Made by a program: the position numbers and the translations under genes
In this document: positions 34,980 to 44,606 of the stretch, piece after piece
How positions within the stretch are numbered: the first letter of the stretch is position 1
How the letters are laid out: each line of letters starts with the position of its first letter
The notes under the pieces: generated by a model
Databases searched by the model: none
Seen by the model: only the letters and a program-made list of their open reading frames with translations
What the model was told of the DNA's origin: nothing
From: Oribacterium sp. KHPX15
GTDB lineage: Bacteria > Bacillota > Clostridia > Lachnospirales > Lachnospiraceae
NCBI RefSeq assembly: GCF_900107835.1
Contig: NZ_FNRG01000013.1
Coordinates: 40,001 to 104,000, forward strand
Length of the DNA stretch: 64,000 bases
Direction: 5' to 3'

Positions 34980-36245
34980 TCAGGCCCCAAGGAATATTTT
35001 CCTTAAGTTTTCCACCTCTGTTATAGCCTTGCCGTCTATAAGATTCTGGTAGGCATAAATTCCGAAGCCCGATACTTTTCCGGTTCCCAGGGCAGTAAGC
35101 ACTTCTCTTGCCAGAATGTCATTGTATCTCAGCCACTCGGGGATATCATTTCCGTCCCAGCTGTCGGTATTGCACTTATAAAGAGCAAGTCCCACATAAA
35201 GCTTTACCTTGCTGTTGTTCTTTTCCATGAGATTTATCCAGTCATTCAGGCATACCTCATAGGCTGCGTCAGATATCGCTCCGCTTCCGGTCTTCTGCTC
35301 AAAGCCGAAGTAGATCTGGGGTAATATATAGTCCACGTACTTATCCGATGAAAGCCACTCATCTATATCCACAAAGTAGCTTCTGTTACTCTTAAGGTAT
35401 TTAAGCTGTGCTACGGGACTCACACCGAACACTGCACCCGGTTTTATCTCATGAACCTTCGCGTAAACCGCTTCGATAAGGGCGGAGACATTATCCCTTC
35501 TCCATTCCGATATAGGAAGGGTACTTCCTGATTCAACATACTCCTGATAATCAAAGTTTGTGTCAGCCCCTGTTCCAAGCCCCGGATAGAAATAATCATC
35601 AAACTGAACTCCATCCACATCATACTTTGTCATAACTTCCTGAACAGCTGAAACGATAAGGTCACGCACCTCTTTTTTGGAAGGATTCAGGTAATAGCTT
35701 CCGTCAAATAAAAGAACGTTTCTGTTGGTTTCCGGATTGTTATACCATCTTTTGGAAATGGAATCCTCTTTCTCTTCTTCCCATTTTTTCATGGACCCGG
35801 TGACTCTGTAGGGATTAAGCCAGGCATGGAACTGAATCCCGTGCCTGTGTGCAGAATCCACCATATATCCCAGTGCATCAAATTTATCGGGATTTATGTG
35901 GAGAAACTTTGAAACCGGGAATATATCCGATTTATAGTAAGCATCCGTATGGCTGTGGACATGGCAGAAAATGGCATTCAGGCCGTTTGCCGCTATGGTT
36001 TCCATCACCTTGTCTGCCTCTTTTTTAAAGGCCTCTTCATCTGATGGCATTTCATCCCAGTTTATATATGAGAACCATACTCCCCGAAGCCCGCCAGTTG
36101 CATTGGACAATGCTCCTATTCCGTCTGATACGCCGGCAGCCTTTGAACTTATAACCCCGCACATACATACGCAAAGGATAAGTATTATAACATAGCTTAG
36201 AACCAGCTTATGATTTTTGATTCCTGACCTTTTTTTACAATTCAT
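34980..36245 (-). CDS. Glycoside hydrolase-like family 10 (GHL10/DUF187) protein
   Basis: A 421-residue exported protein from the ATG at 36245 (AGAGGAAAAG upstream); an in-frame GTG lies six codons earlier. A signal anchor (about 12-35) is followed by a GHL10 TIM barrel: LRGVWFSYINWDEM, AIFCHVHSHTDAYYKSDIFP, FHAWLNPYRV, and VDGVQFDDYFYPG with the acidic catalytic-site residues. Similar proteins (YngK type) are secreted or membrane-bound and are thought to act on peptidoglycan or related glycans. Single gene, with about 150 bp of AT-rich DNA separating it from metG. Confidence 0.85.
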   Translation of the reverse strand: MNCKKRSGIKNHKLVLSYVIILILCVCMCGVISSKAAGVSDGIGALSNATGGLRGVWFSYINWDEMPSDEEAFKKEADKVMETIAANGLNAIFCHVHSHTDAYYKSDIFPVSKFLHINPDKFDALGYMVDSAHRHGIQFHAWLNPYRVTGSMKKWEEEKEDSISKRWYNNPETNRNVLLFDGSYYLNPSKKEVRDLIVSAVQEVMTKYDVDGVQFDDYFYPGLGTGADTNFDYQEYVESGSTLPISEWRRDNVSALIEAVYAKVHEIKPGAVFGVSPVAQLKYLKSNRSYFVDIDEWLSSDKYVDYILPQIYFGFEQKTGSGAISDAAYEVCLNDWINLMEKNNSKVKLYVGLALYKCNTDSWDGNDIPEWLRYNDILAREVLTALGTGKVSGFGIYAYQNLIDGKAITEVENLRKIFLGA

Positions 36246-36393
36246 TTTTTCTTTTCCTCTCACCTGAATTTTTAAAATACCTTTCTATTTTACCACATAC
36301 CCCTTATCACAATCGAGTATTATGGTTTTTTCAATCTTTTGACGGCTGAATCATTTGAACGGACTCAACGCCCGGTGGATAACTTCACATAGT

Positions 36394-36424
36394 AAAAACG
36401 AGGTCTCCCTAAAGGAAGACCTCG
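36394..36424 (-). terminator. Terminator after the lipoprotein gene
   Basis: CGAGGTCT/AGACCTCG stem followed by TTTTTAC on the minus strand, 16 bp after the stop of the gene at 36440. Confidence 0.88.
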
Positions 36425-36439
36425 TCACATTTTTATAAT

Positions 36440-37003
36440 TTACTGAATAGTAACTTCACACTCTGAAAGCTCATAGTTCAGTGCGTATGTATCTGCAACA
36501 GCCTGCTTTGCGGTTTCCTCATCGAAATTCTCGCCTGCTGCAAAATCGCTGAGTACAAGCTTACCCTTCTTGATGGTCATGGTTTGCTGACCTTCTGTAG
36601 CTCCGGGACCTGCAGGCTGTGTCTCTCCTGTTTCCTCTGTTTCGAAGCTGACAAGCTTTGTAGTTGCTCCTACAGTTCCAAGCTCGATGAGCTTATCAAG
36701 AAGCGCCTGCTCTGTAAGTTCGTCAACTGAATCCATAACCTGTGACATGCTTCCGTTAACCATGGCATAAACAACGACTGTATCTAAAACAGGAGCATTG
36801 GGATCAGGCTGCTTTGAAAGAGGAAGTCCGTTTTCAGGGTTTGTTTCCTCTGCTGTAGATTCTTCTATGATACTTCCGTCAGGTGCTGTTTCCTTAGTCT
36901 TTTCTTTTGCAGTCTCATCATGTTTTGAATTTGACTTACTGCCACAGCCCACAACTGAAAGCACTGCTATTGCAAGTAAAAGCATCGCAATAAATTTCTT
37001 CAT
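36440..37003 (-). CDS. Predicted lipoprotein, possibly GerMN-like
   Basis: A 187-residue lipoprotein: signal peptide with lipobox VVGC (Cys about 20), a charged Thr/Glu linker to about 70, then a domain of about 115 residues beginning DTVVVYAMVNGSMSQVMDSVDELTEQALLDKLIELG. The VxVYAxxxG...ELTEQALLDKL pattern recalls GerMN-type domains of lipoproteins at the cell surface, but the match is weak. A Gly/Pro/Gln-rich insert (about 128-142) interrupts the domain. Monocistronic, TGAGGAGATAG ribosome binding site. Confidence 0.6.
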   Translation of the reverse strand: MKKFIAMLLLAIAVLSVVGCGSKSNSKHDETAKEKTKETAPDGSIIEESTAEETNPENGLPLSKQPDPNAPVLDTVVVYAMVNGSMSQVMDSVDELTEQALLDKLIELGTVGATTKLVSFETEETGETQPAGPGATEGQQTMTIKKGKLVLSDFAAGENFDEETAKQAVADTYALNYELSECEVTIQ

Positions 37004-37254
37004 AATCTATCTCCTCAAAAACTCTTCTATCCTATAATTTTTTTAAATATAAAACGAAAGACTCTCACGAGCCTCTCGAAAATACAGAGTGTAATATAAC
37101 AGAGCTAAACTATAATTGCAAGCATAGTGCGTAAATCTTAATCTTTGCGCAAAAAAATCCTAGTTAATGTGCTATGATGGGCGTATGAGTCATGACATCA
37201 GTAAAAGCTCCTGTCATGCTGATAAAAAATACAGAACATATCGGAGATAACATT

Positions 37255-38109
37255 ATGCCGGGAACCTTATATATATGTGCAACACCCATAGGAAATCTTG
37301 ATGACATCACCTACAGAGTCATCAACTGTCTTAAATCGGTTGACATCATAGCTGCCGAAGACACTAGAAATTCCATAAAGCTTTTAAATCATTTCGACAT
37401 TCATACTCCCATGACCGCATATCACGAATTCAATAAATTCGATAAGGCAAAAACTCTGGTTTCGGATATGCTGAACGGAAAAAACATTGCCATCATTACA
37501 GATGCAGGTACACCCTGTATTTCAGATCCCGGAGAAGAGCTTGTGAGACAGGCAGCTGAAGCCGGTATTCAGATAACTTCACTTCCGGGTCCTGCTGCTG
37601 CCATCACCGCTCTCACCATGTCCGCGCTTCCCACCAGAAGATTCGCGTTTGAAGCATTTTTGCCTACAGAAAAGGCCGATAAGAAAGAACGTTCCAGGAT
37701 TCTTTCGGAACTTAAGACTGAGACCCGAACCATGATCCTGTATGAAGCACCTCATAAACTTAAGGCAACACTTAAGGATCTTTGCGATACTTTGGGAGGA
37801 GACAGGCACATCTCTCTTTGCCGTGAACTCACAAAGAAGCATGAAGAAGTAATCCGGACCACTCTTTCAGAAGCCATAGCGAAGTATGAGGCCGAGGAAC
37901 CGAGAGGTGAGTATGTCCTTGTCCTGGAAGGAAGAAATCCCGAAGATATCCAGGCGGAATCAGAAGCCAGATGGAATGAAATGCCTTTAGAGGATCACAT
38001 GGATCACTACCTGAAGCAGGGGCTTTCGGAGAAAGACGCCATGAAGGCTGTGGCAAAAGACCGCGGCGTTTCAAAGCGTGATATATATAATGAACTTAAG
38101 GTGCAGTAA
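37255..38109 (+). CDS. rsmI: 16S rRNA (cytidine(1402)-2'-O)-methyltransferase
   Basis: A 284-residue SAM-dependent tetrapyrrole-methylase-fold enzyme that 2'-O-methylates C1402 of 16S rRNA in the decoding centre. Seen: GTLYICATPIGNLDDITYR at the N-terminus, AAEDTRNSIKLLNHF, ITDAGTPCISDPGEELV, and SLPGPAAAITAL. The start at 37255 is chosen because GGAG lies eight bases upstream and the conserved N-terminus begins there. It is on the plus strand, opposite to most neighbours, with its own strong terminator. Confidence 0.95.
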   Translation: MPGTLYICATPIGNLDDITYRVINCLKSVDIIAAEDTRNSIKLLNHFDIHTPMTAYHEFNKFDKAKTLVSDMLNGKNIAIITDAGTPCISDPGEELVRQAAEAGIQITSLPGPAAAITALTMSALPTRRFAFEAFLPTEKADKKERSRILSELKTETRTMILYEAPHKLKATLKDLCDTLGGDRHISLCRELTKKHEEVIRTTLSEAIAKYEAEEPRGEYVLVLEGRNPEDIQAESEARWNEMPLEDHMDHYLKQGLSEKDAMKAVAKDRGVSKRDIYNELKVQ

Positions 38110-38116
38110 ACGTCCA

Positions 38117-38178
38117 AACCGCCCGCTTAACAAAAATCCTCAGCACGAGGCTCCTTGTTAAGCGGACGGTTATTTTTT
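38117..38178 (+). terminator. Terminator of rsmI
   Basis: AACCGCCCGCTTAACA pairs with TGTTAAGCGGACGGTT (one mismatch), with an inner CCTC/GAGG stem, followed by ATTTTTT. Confidence 0.9.
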
Positions 38179-38241
38179 CGTACTAATCTCCGTGCCGTCT
38201 TCAGCAGTCGGCACAAATTGTGATGAAAAGGATTTTTCAAA

Positions 38242-39369
38242 CTATTTTTTTGGAGTTTTAAAAAACTCCCCGGTCCTGACTATCACTGCACTGGCAGCAA
38301 GTGAAAGGATGAACACTGTAGGTACACGTATCAGAATATGCAATATCTCCTTAGGCAGGGTATCGTAGCCATTGTTAAGGTCTATGAGCCCCAAACTCCA
38401 GTCCGGTCCCATTCTGAAAAATAACATATGGTATATTCCATAATGAAGCAGATATATATAGAAAGTATACTTTCCGACTCTTGCCATAGTCTGAATCAGC
38501 TTGTTATCTCTAAAATCAAAACTTAGAACAAATATGATGAAACTAATGCTTTCAACTGTGGCAAAAGCACAGTTCCAGTAAATATAAAAATCCTGAGTAC
38601 TGTTAAGCCTGAATACTTCCCTCTGCATAACAAATCTCAGTGCCAATGTCACAGCAAAGACGACAACCGCACCAATCCTGACTTCCTTAAGCCTCGTGGA
38701 TTTTTTCAGCACCGGCATCATCATGGACAGCTCAGCCCCCGCCATAAGAAGCATGGCAGGTGTCGTATACAGCATAAAGGGTGATACCTGTACAGGTAAA
38801 AGACTGATAAGCCCTGTCATATTGAGATCCATTATTATCTGATTGATAAATATAAAGACCATTATGAACCATCTGTATTTACGGTACCGGTCATCTTTTG
38901 TGTATAAAGGTTTTAAAAGCGGATAGGCGAGAACCAGCTGAAGATAAGTAAATATATACCAGAGGTGGCTTGCCAGGCTCTCACGGATACCTCCACCCCA
39001 GGAAAAAACATCCGTAATGAATCCCGGGAGATCCAGTTCCGGATAAGTGAGACATTGAATAATGCTTTTCTCCCCCCTGATGAATGGTGAAAACAGATAA
39101 GTCAGAAACATTACCACTATTCCGGGAAGCACTATATTTGTTAATGAGCGTTTAAGTGTTTCCTTAAACCCCTTTTTGAAAAAGAAAAATCCGCTGATCA
39201 CAAAAAACAGCGTTACTCCGTCCGAAAACAATAATCTTATCAGGAGCTTTGTGGAGTCCCCTGTTCCCATAACGTCCACATGTGTGCCAATGACTATAAG
39301 GCAGGCAATCACTCTTATAAAATCTATCCCCGGATCCCTTACCTTCTTAACGCCATCAGATCCTGTCAT
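38242..39369 (-). CDS. Acyltransferase family 3 (OafA/WecH-like) membrane protein
   Basis: A 375-residue protein with about ten membrane segments. The N-terminal GIDFIRVIACLIVIGTHV carries the conserved Arg and His of acyltransferase 3, and LFFVISGFFFFKKGF follows. Such proteins O-acetylate or succinylate surface sugars, taking acyl-CoA from the cytoplasm. The start ATG at 39369 is preferred (TATGGAGG upstream). Single gene; the acceptor is unknown. Confidence 0.85.
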   Translation of the reverse strand: MTGSDGVKKVRDPGIDFIRVIACLIVIGTHVDVMGTGDSTKLLIRLLFSDGVTLFFVISGFFFFKKGFKETLKRSLTNIVLPGIVVMFLTYLFSPFIRGEKSIIQCLTYPELDLPGFITDVFSWGGGIRESLASHLWYIFTYLQLVLAYPLLKPLYTKDDRYRKYRWFIMVFIFINQIIMDLNMTGLISLLPVQVSPFMLYTTPAMLLMAGAELSMMMPVLKKSTRLKEVRIGAVVVFAVTLALRFVMQREVFRLNSTQDFYIYWNCAFATVESISFIIFVLSFDFRDNKLIQTMARVGKYTFYIYLLHYGIYHMLFFRMGPDWSLGLIDLNNGYDTLPKEILHILIRVPTVFILSLAASAVIVRTGEFFKTPKK

Positions 39370-39461
39370 CAATTACCTCCATAGTTCATGAGCCAATGTC
39401 TCTGCCGTGAATATCTTCACAAACTGCCGAGAAGGCTCAAAGCAAACTCATGACTCATCGT

Positions 39462-39764
39462 TTAAATAAATAATTCCAAAACAAACACCACAACGGAGCA
39501 GGCAACAGCCGTGGGAAAAAGTCCTCCTCCAAACCATGCTGTTATGATCCCAACTATAAGTGCAAACAATCCCGCAACCGGTTTTTCCACATCCTCCATA
39601 ATGGCAGGAAATGTCATAACCGCAAGTGTCACATAGGGCACATAATACAGGAAAGATCGTATGGTTATATTCTTTATCTGTTTACGTATAAGTGTAAGAG
39701 GAAGCACTCTGATGATAAAGGATACCGCAAACATGATAAAAATATAAATATAATTACTGCGCAT
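39462..39764 (-). CDS. azlD: AzlD family branched-chain amino acid export subunit
   Basis: A 100-residue small membrane protein with three to four hydrophobic helices (AVSFIIRVLPLTLIRKQI, SFLYYVPYVTLAVMTFPAIM), typical of AzlD. With AzlC it forms a two-subunit exporter of branched-chain amino acids or analogues. Its start overlaps the azlC end by 11 bp. Confidence 0.88.
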   Translation of the reverse strand: MRSNYIYIFIMFAVSFIIRVLPLTLIRKQIKNITIRSFLYYVPYVTLAVMTFPAIMEDVEKPVAGLFALIVGIITAWFGGGLFPTAVACSVVVFVLELFI

Positions 39765-40527
39765 TCTTTACCTCCCCTGCTTCATGAGAAACATCTGCCC
39801 CGGTCTCCAGCTTGTCTTCATCCCCTTTTATAGGGAATATCAATGCTGCCGCACCGGAAATCACGATTGTGAGAATAGTTATGCGAATGGCATTACTGAT
39901 GGATGATAACACCGGAAGCTTTGAAAAAGCAAAGCTTGAAAACATTGCTATGATGATCAGAAAACGTAAAATCTTGTTTTCTCTGGCCGGAGGAATGATT
40001 ATGGCCAGGAACATACCATATAAAAGAACCCCCAGGGCGCTTACCACATTATCAGGCACTACATTTCCCACAACGGCTCCAAGACAGGTGCCCAGGGCCC
40101 AAAAGCTCAGAGAACTTATGGCAAGGCCATAACTGTAAAATGGATTAAGTTTACCAGGTACTGAAATTGAAGCTGCAAATATCTCATCAGTTATCCAGAA
40201 ACCCACAAGAAGTCTGTGAGGAAGGCTTGTTTCCTCAGGCAGCTTCTGGGAAAGTGACGCCGACATAAGGAGATACCTGATATTAACGATAGCTATCATA
40301 GCTGCCATAGTCAGATATGAAACCTTTGAAGCTATCCCTACAAATCCCGCATATTCTCCTGCAGAAGCATTGCAAAGAAGACTTGAAAGGGTTGCCTGAA
40401 ACACTGTAAGTCCTGCGTTACTTGCAAAAAATCCCAGTGCAAAGGATACCGCAAAGTACCCTATAGCTATAGGTATACCATCCTTTAACCCCTTTAAAAA
40501 CCAATGCCTGTTGTTCTTCATTCTCAT
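39754..40527 (-). CDS. azlC: AzlC family branched-chain amino acid exporter
   Basis: A 257-residue membrane protein: GLKDGIPIAIGYFAVSFALGFFA at the N-terminus and NASAGEYAGFVGI are AzlC family hallmarks. It would export leucine/isoleucine/valine-type amino acids with AzlD, encoded by the overlapping downstream gene. Two ATGs (40527 and 40521) are possible starts; the second has better SD spacing. The C-terminal 25 residues are charged. Confidence 0.9.
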   Translation of the reverse strand: MRMKNNRHWFLKGLKDGIPIAIGYFAVSFALGFFASNAGLTVFQATLSSLLCNASAGEYAGFVGIASKVSYLTMAAMIAIVNIRYLLMSASLSQKLPEETSLPHRLLVGFWITDEIFAASISVPGKLNPFYSYGLAISSLSFWALGTCLGAVVGNVVPDNVVSALGVLLYGMFLAIIIPPARENKILRFLIIIAMFSSFAFSKLPVLSSISNAIRITILTIVISGAAALIFPIKGDEDKLETGADVSHEAGEVKNAQ

Positions 40528-40704
40528 AAACTCCCTAATCCGGTGCCATCATATGAATCCCACACAAATGTCCACCATTCGGTAATGCTAATTTTTCACG
40601 TCATTATAGTATATCCTTAATCATCAGGAATGTTAACCATTATTCCCATTATAATAAATTATGGCAGAAATACATAATTACTATTCAGTCGAGTATAGGA
40701 CGGC

Positions 40705-40744
40705 CAGAGCCGGAGGGCATCCATTTGAATGCCCTCCGGCTCTG
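40705..40744. repeat. Short perfect hairpin sharing GGGCATCCATTT with elements A and B
   Basis: CAGAGCCGGAGGGCAT/ATGCCCTCCGGCTCTG arms around a short loop; the loop side reads GGGCATCCATTT, the same word as the outer arms of the two long hairpins. It lies 18 bp after the stop of the gene at 40762, without a T-run. Confidence 0.6.
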
Positions 40745-40761
40745 ACATGACTGATTCTCAT

Positions 40762-42081
40762 CTAGTAATTCAGACAGATTCCGTTATCGCCGAAAATGTA
40801 GGTTTTGCCGTTAATATCTCGTGTGCCTGTTACCATTACTCCGGTAGAGGATCCGACTTTTGATTCTAGGTAGTATCTTGCGCCGTTCAGCTCAAGCCAT
40901 CCGGTATGCATGTAGCTGTCAGGGTCAAAATAGTACCACTGACCGTTTATCTGCTTCCAGCCCTGGTTAAAAGCAACACCATCTGTAATATACTGCCACT
41001 TGTAACCGGTTCTCTTCCATGATGCATTGGCACTTCCGGAACCTATGGTCTTCGGATCAGCACTGTTATATGTTCCACGGCTCTTTATATTTGTTGCAAA
41101 GTTCCCCTCAACGGCAGCCTTATAATCACTTAAGAACTCCCATTTATCGTCTATATCATAGTCACCGGTGTCTGCTGCATAACTCCCGGCATAACTCCAG
41201 TCAGAAAAAGCGATATTATAGTACTTTGCATCATTTTTCTTGGGAATGGCCCGGACAGTCACCTTAAATGTTCCTGCCTGGGCGGAATTCATGTAACCCG
41301 ATACATCATGATAAGTATCCCTGGTACGGAATTTAGTAGTTACCTTCTTTCCGTTTGTACCCGTATAGCTTACCCTCACCTCGTATTCATCTGCAAATGT
41401 TGTATCAAAGCCGGTCCAGCTTGCCATACCATTTTGATCCACTGCTGCATCCTGGTATCCCTGCTCATCGGTAGGTATGGCTCTCACTGCAACTCCGAAA
41501 GTTCCCAGATAAGCATTGGCTAAAGCAGTACTTATGGAATGATACGTCTTTTCTGTTGTGGCATGGCTCGTCTTTTCATTTCCGTTTTTATCAAGATAGG
41601 TAATTACTACCTCATACTTTCCGGCGTAAGGAACCTCACTCCAGCTGATCTGCTGATTTGCTGCGTCTATATAAAGATTCTGTGGAGCCACCAGCTCATA
41701 AAGAGGATAAACCAAAAGTCTGCCCGTTGCCTCTGTATTATCCACAGATACCATATCCACATAAGTTGACCTTATGCCGGTACCGGAAATCTTAAGGTCA
41801 TCGTCCAATGCTCCCGCATCACTTGTTATGGTTATATTAACTGTTGCCGGAATTGTAGGATTGTTGTTTTTAATGCTTGTAGTATCTGCTGCTACATTAA
41901 CCTCTAAATCATCATCCTCAACTTCGTAATCGGGAAAGAAGCAAATCCCCGCGTCAACTTCATTGATGGAATCAAGGTCCGCATTTATCTCTACATTTTT
42001 TATCATAGCCAGGGACGTCATTGAAGTGCTTAGACATGCCGCAGCCAAAGCACTGATTAGTTTAATCTTGGTTTTCTTCAT
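40762..42081 (-). CDS. Secreted protein with C-terminal cell-wall-binding repeats
   Basis: A 439-residue exported protein. A signal peptide (about 1-25) is followed by an acidic region, two or three fibronectin-like beta repeats of about 65 residues (ISWSEVPYAGKYEVVITYLDKNGNEKTS; ASWTGFDTTFADEYEVRVSYTGTNGKKVTT), and a C-terminal choline-binding/glucan-binding-type repeat set (GWKQINGQWYYFDPDSYMHTGW, GARYYLES, NGKTYIFGDNG). The repeats hold such proteins to the wall. No catalytic domain is evident, so a structural or adhesive role is likely. AAAGGGGAG ribosome binding site. Confidence 0.82.
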   Translation of the reverse strand: MKKTKIKLISALAAACLSTSMTSLAMIKNVEINADLDSINEVDAGICFFPDYEVEDDDLEVNVAADTTSIKNNNPTIPATVNITITSDAGALDDDLKISGTGIRSTYVDMVSVDNTEATGRLLVYPLYELVAPQNLYIDAANQQISWSEVPYAGKYEVVITYLDKNGNEKTSHATTEKTYHSISTALANAYLGTFGVAVRAIPTDEQGYQDAAVDQNGMASWTGFDTTFADEYEVRVSYTGTNGKKVTTKFRTRDTYHDVSGYMNSAQAGTFKVTVRAIPKKNDAKYYNIAFSDWSYAGSYAADTGDYDIDDKWEFLSDYKAAVEGNFATNIKSRGTYNSADPKTIGSGSANASWKRTGYKWQYITDGVAFNQGWKQINGQWYYFDPDSYMHTGWLELNGARYYLESKVGSSTGVMVTGTRDINGKTYIFGDNGICLNY

Positions 42082-42125
42082 TTACTCCCCTTTCTCCACT
42101 ATATATTCAGGTCTTTCACTGTTTT

Positions 42126-44600
42126 TCACTTAATTCCAAATATAGAACAGATGGCATCCCACAGCTTTTTAAATACAGCCATAACCCTCTGCATAAATGT
42201 TGTGGCAGGTTCACTTACTTCGCTGTCAAGAACCTTTGCCTCATTGTCATCCGCAGAGATCTCTTCGGATCTGCAGACAATGGAAATGGAGGTTGGCTCC
42301 TGATTCTTCGTGCTTGTAAGTGAAACCTTGGGAGCATCGGGATCCATATTCAGGAAATTGTTATCAGCTTCTTCTTCATCAAGTTTGTTGTTTATGGTAT
42401 CCCTTAACTTCCTGCCTGTATTTTTCAGATGCTTTGTGCTGTCCACAATATCCTCTGTGTTTTCAACAGCCTGTCTTCCTATCTCAATTCCCTCGTCGGC
42501 AGCATTACTGAAATCCGGCTCTGCAGAACGGAGAGTATCATTCACTCTCTGGAGTGCGGAAGCAGCGTCTGCTGATGTCTTCTCCATCTCAACTATGACA
42601 TTCTCGGAATCTTCGAAGGTTTTCTGAATGTCTTCGTAGTAGGCATTCATGATACCTATAAGTCCGTCTATATCTCCGATTGTGGTTCTTACGGTATTTA
42701 CCGTTCTCGCTGTCTGGAATGCCACAGCACCGCCATCATCAAGGATATCATCAAGATCTGAGATTACGGTGTTTATGGAATCAATGAGTTCCTCAGCACC
42801 CTCGGAATCAAACAAATTCCCGTTTTCAGTCTCAAGATTTGATATTGCATCGGTAAGATCATAGAGACTGTCCGCAAGACTGCTCATCTCCTGATCCGTT
42901 GCAACGGTGTCATTTGCCAGTTTCTTGGCACTGTTTTTTAAGGAAAGGAGGGTATCAAGGTGCTTCGCATAATATGAAGCCCGCTTTCCGTATTTATCTT
43001 TGTTACCGGCATCGGTCATAACAGCTGCATAGGCCTGAACCTTTTGGGGATCAAGTCCTGATGCCTGAAGAATCTGCGGAGCTTCAGCAGTCTGAAGCTT
43101 ACTGCCGTATGCCTTCACAAAGGCGATGTACTTCGCCTTAACTTCATCTGAATCGGAACTTAATATATCTGCATTGGCAACCGCCAGTATCCCCACAAGA
43201 TCCTTAGTCTCAATACTCTTTAACTTGTCCCCAAGCTCCTCGGAAACTGCAGAAATAAGGCTCCTTTCATTCTCATCCAAATCCTCATCGTAGCCCCTGT
43301 AATCATGGGCATTATCAATAGCTGCATCAGTTATTATCTCTGATGCGCTGGCTTTGATCTTGTCTCTGTTTGTCTTATTTGTGGCATTATTCGTAGCCTT
43401 ATTTATATCGCTGGCTACATCCTCAAGGCTGTCTATAGCATCCTTCGCACTCGGTTTAAGCTCATCAATGTCAAGATTTGAAAGGTTTGTACCACTCAGA
43501 GAATTACCAAGCTGCTTTAATCTTGTATTAAGAGTCTTAAGCTTTGAGCTTGCATCCATCAGGTCACTGTCCAGGTAATTAAGATTTGAGTTAATGTCAT
43601 AGACCATCCACTGTGTGGTCTTCAGATCCTCATTCAAAGGCTCCAATGTGCTCTGCAGATCTCTAAGGTCCTGTATTGCCACATCATTGCCATTGAATAT
43701 AACCTGAGCATTATTATGTATCTTGTCCTTACCTGACTGGAGGTTTTCAAGCATTTGATTTGTAAGATCAAGCTGTGACTGGACATTGGTAACACCGTCC
43801 AGAACGTCCTCAAAATCATCAAGCATTGCGTTGGTGTCATCCCTGAAATCATCCTTGATCTTCTTCAGATCCTTTATTTTTGAGAGATCTCCCACGGTTC
43901 CCGGGCTCATCATAAAAATGGCTCCAACGGTTTCAAATTTCTCGGTTCCCAAACGAAGGACAAAATGTCCCTCCTGTCCGGGAAGGGCGGCAAACACTAT
44001 TCCTGAGTACTGTCCAAGATTAGTAGTCTGGGCCCCGGGTGCATCCACCGAATAACACTTCTGCAGATCAACCGGCACCGCAACTATAAGCATCATGTTG
44101 TTCTTCATATAGTCCGAAACCTTATCGTTTGGATATGCATCTATATCCATTTCCACAAGTCCGGACTGCCCGCCCATCTTGTCGGCATCCATTGCAACAC
44201 CGTTTAACTTATAGCTTATATCAAAAGTCCATGGCACCTCCACGGATGACGGTTCCAATGTTCCTTCAAAGTAAAACTTTCCAGCATTGAATTTGTTCCA
44301 GGTGACAGAACCGTTATTATAATCCGGCTTCTGACCGTCGGACATATTTATGATATTTGTATATTTTCCGAAGTCGGTATAACTTTCCGTACCGTTAAAG
44401 TTTATCCCCTTTACAACATTAACCTTATTTACGGAACCATAGTAATCCAGATTCACATACATGGTTTCATCCACATCTGCATGTGCACCTGCTGCAAAGG
44501 CGGTAATGGTCGCCGAAAATATATTCGTGGACAAACAGCTCAAAAGTACTGTATGAGCTATGGCCCTCCTGAATATTTTTTTTGCGGAATGTTTTCTCAT
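42126..44600 (-). CDS. Exported coiled-coil protein paired with the MMPL exporter
   Basis: An 824-residue exported protein. A signal peptide (about 12-37) is followed by a beta-rich N-terminal domain of about 210 residues (ADVDETMYVNLDYYGSVNKVNVVKG...), then a very long helical/coiled-coil part (about 250-760) with heptad-like Asp/Leu/Asn patterns, and a short hydrophobic C-terminal helix (VFKKLWDAICSIFGI). The layout recalls the extracellular parts of YhgE/Pip-type proteins, but there are no internal membrane spans. Its ATG lies six bases after the MMPL gene stop; the pair is co-expressed, so it is probably the extracytoplasmic partner of that exporter. Confidence 0.65.
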   Translation of the reverse strand: MRKHSAKKIFRRAIAHTVLLSCLSTNIFSATITAFAAGAHADVDETMYVNLDYYGSVNKVNVVKGINFNGTESYTDFGKYTNIINMSDGQKPDYNNGSVTWNKFNAGKFYFEGTLEPSSVEVPWTFDISYKLNGVAMDADKMGGQSGLVEMDIDAYPNDKVSDYMKNNMMLIVAVPVDLQKCYSVDAPGAQTTNLGQYSGIVFAALPGQEGHFVLRLGTEKFETVGAIFMMSPGTVGDLSKIKDLKKIKDDFRDDTNAMLDDFEDVLDGVTNVQSQLDLTNQMLENLQSGKDKIHNNAQVIFNGNDVAIQDLRDLQSTLEPLNEDLKTTQWMVYDINSNLNYLDSDLMDASSKLKTLNTRLKQLGNSLSGTNLSNLDIDELKPSAKDAIDSLEDVASDINKATNNATNKTNRDKIKASASEIITDAAIDNAHDYRGYDEDLDENERSLISAVSEELGDKLKSIETKDLVGILAVANADILSSDSDEVKAKYIAFVKAYGSKLQTAEAPQILQASGLDPQKVQAYAAVMTDAGNKDKYGKRASYYAKHLDTLLSLKNSAKKLANDTVATDQEMSSLADSLYDLTDAISNLETENGNLFDSEGAEELIDSINTVISDLDDILDDGGAVAFQTARTVNTVRTTIGDIDGLIGIMNAYYEDIQKTFEDSENVIVEMEKTSADAASALQRVNDTLRSAEPDFSNAADEGIEIGRQAVENTEDIVDSTKHLKNTGRKLRDTINNKLDEEEADNNFLNMDPDAPKVSLTSTKNQEPTSISIVCRSEEISADDNEAKVLDSEVSEPATTFMQRVMAVFKKLWDAICSIFGIK

Positions 44601-44606
44601 TTATCT

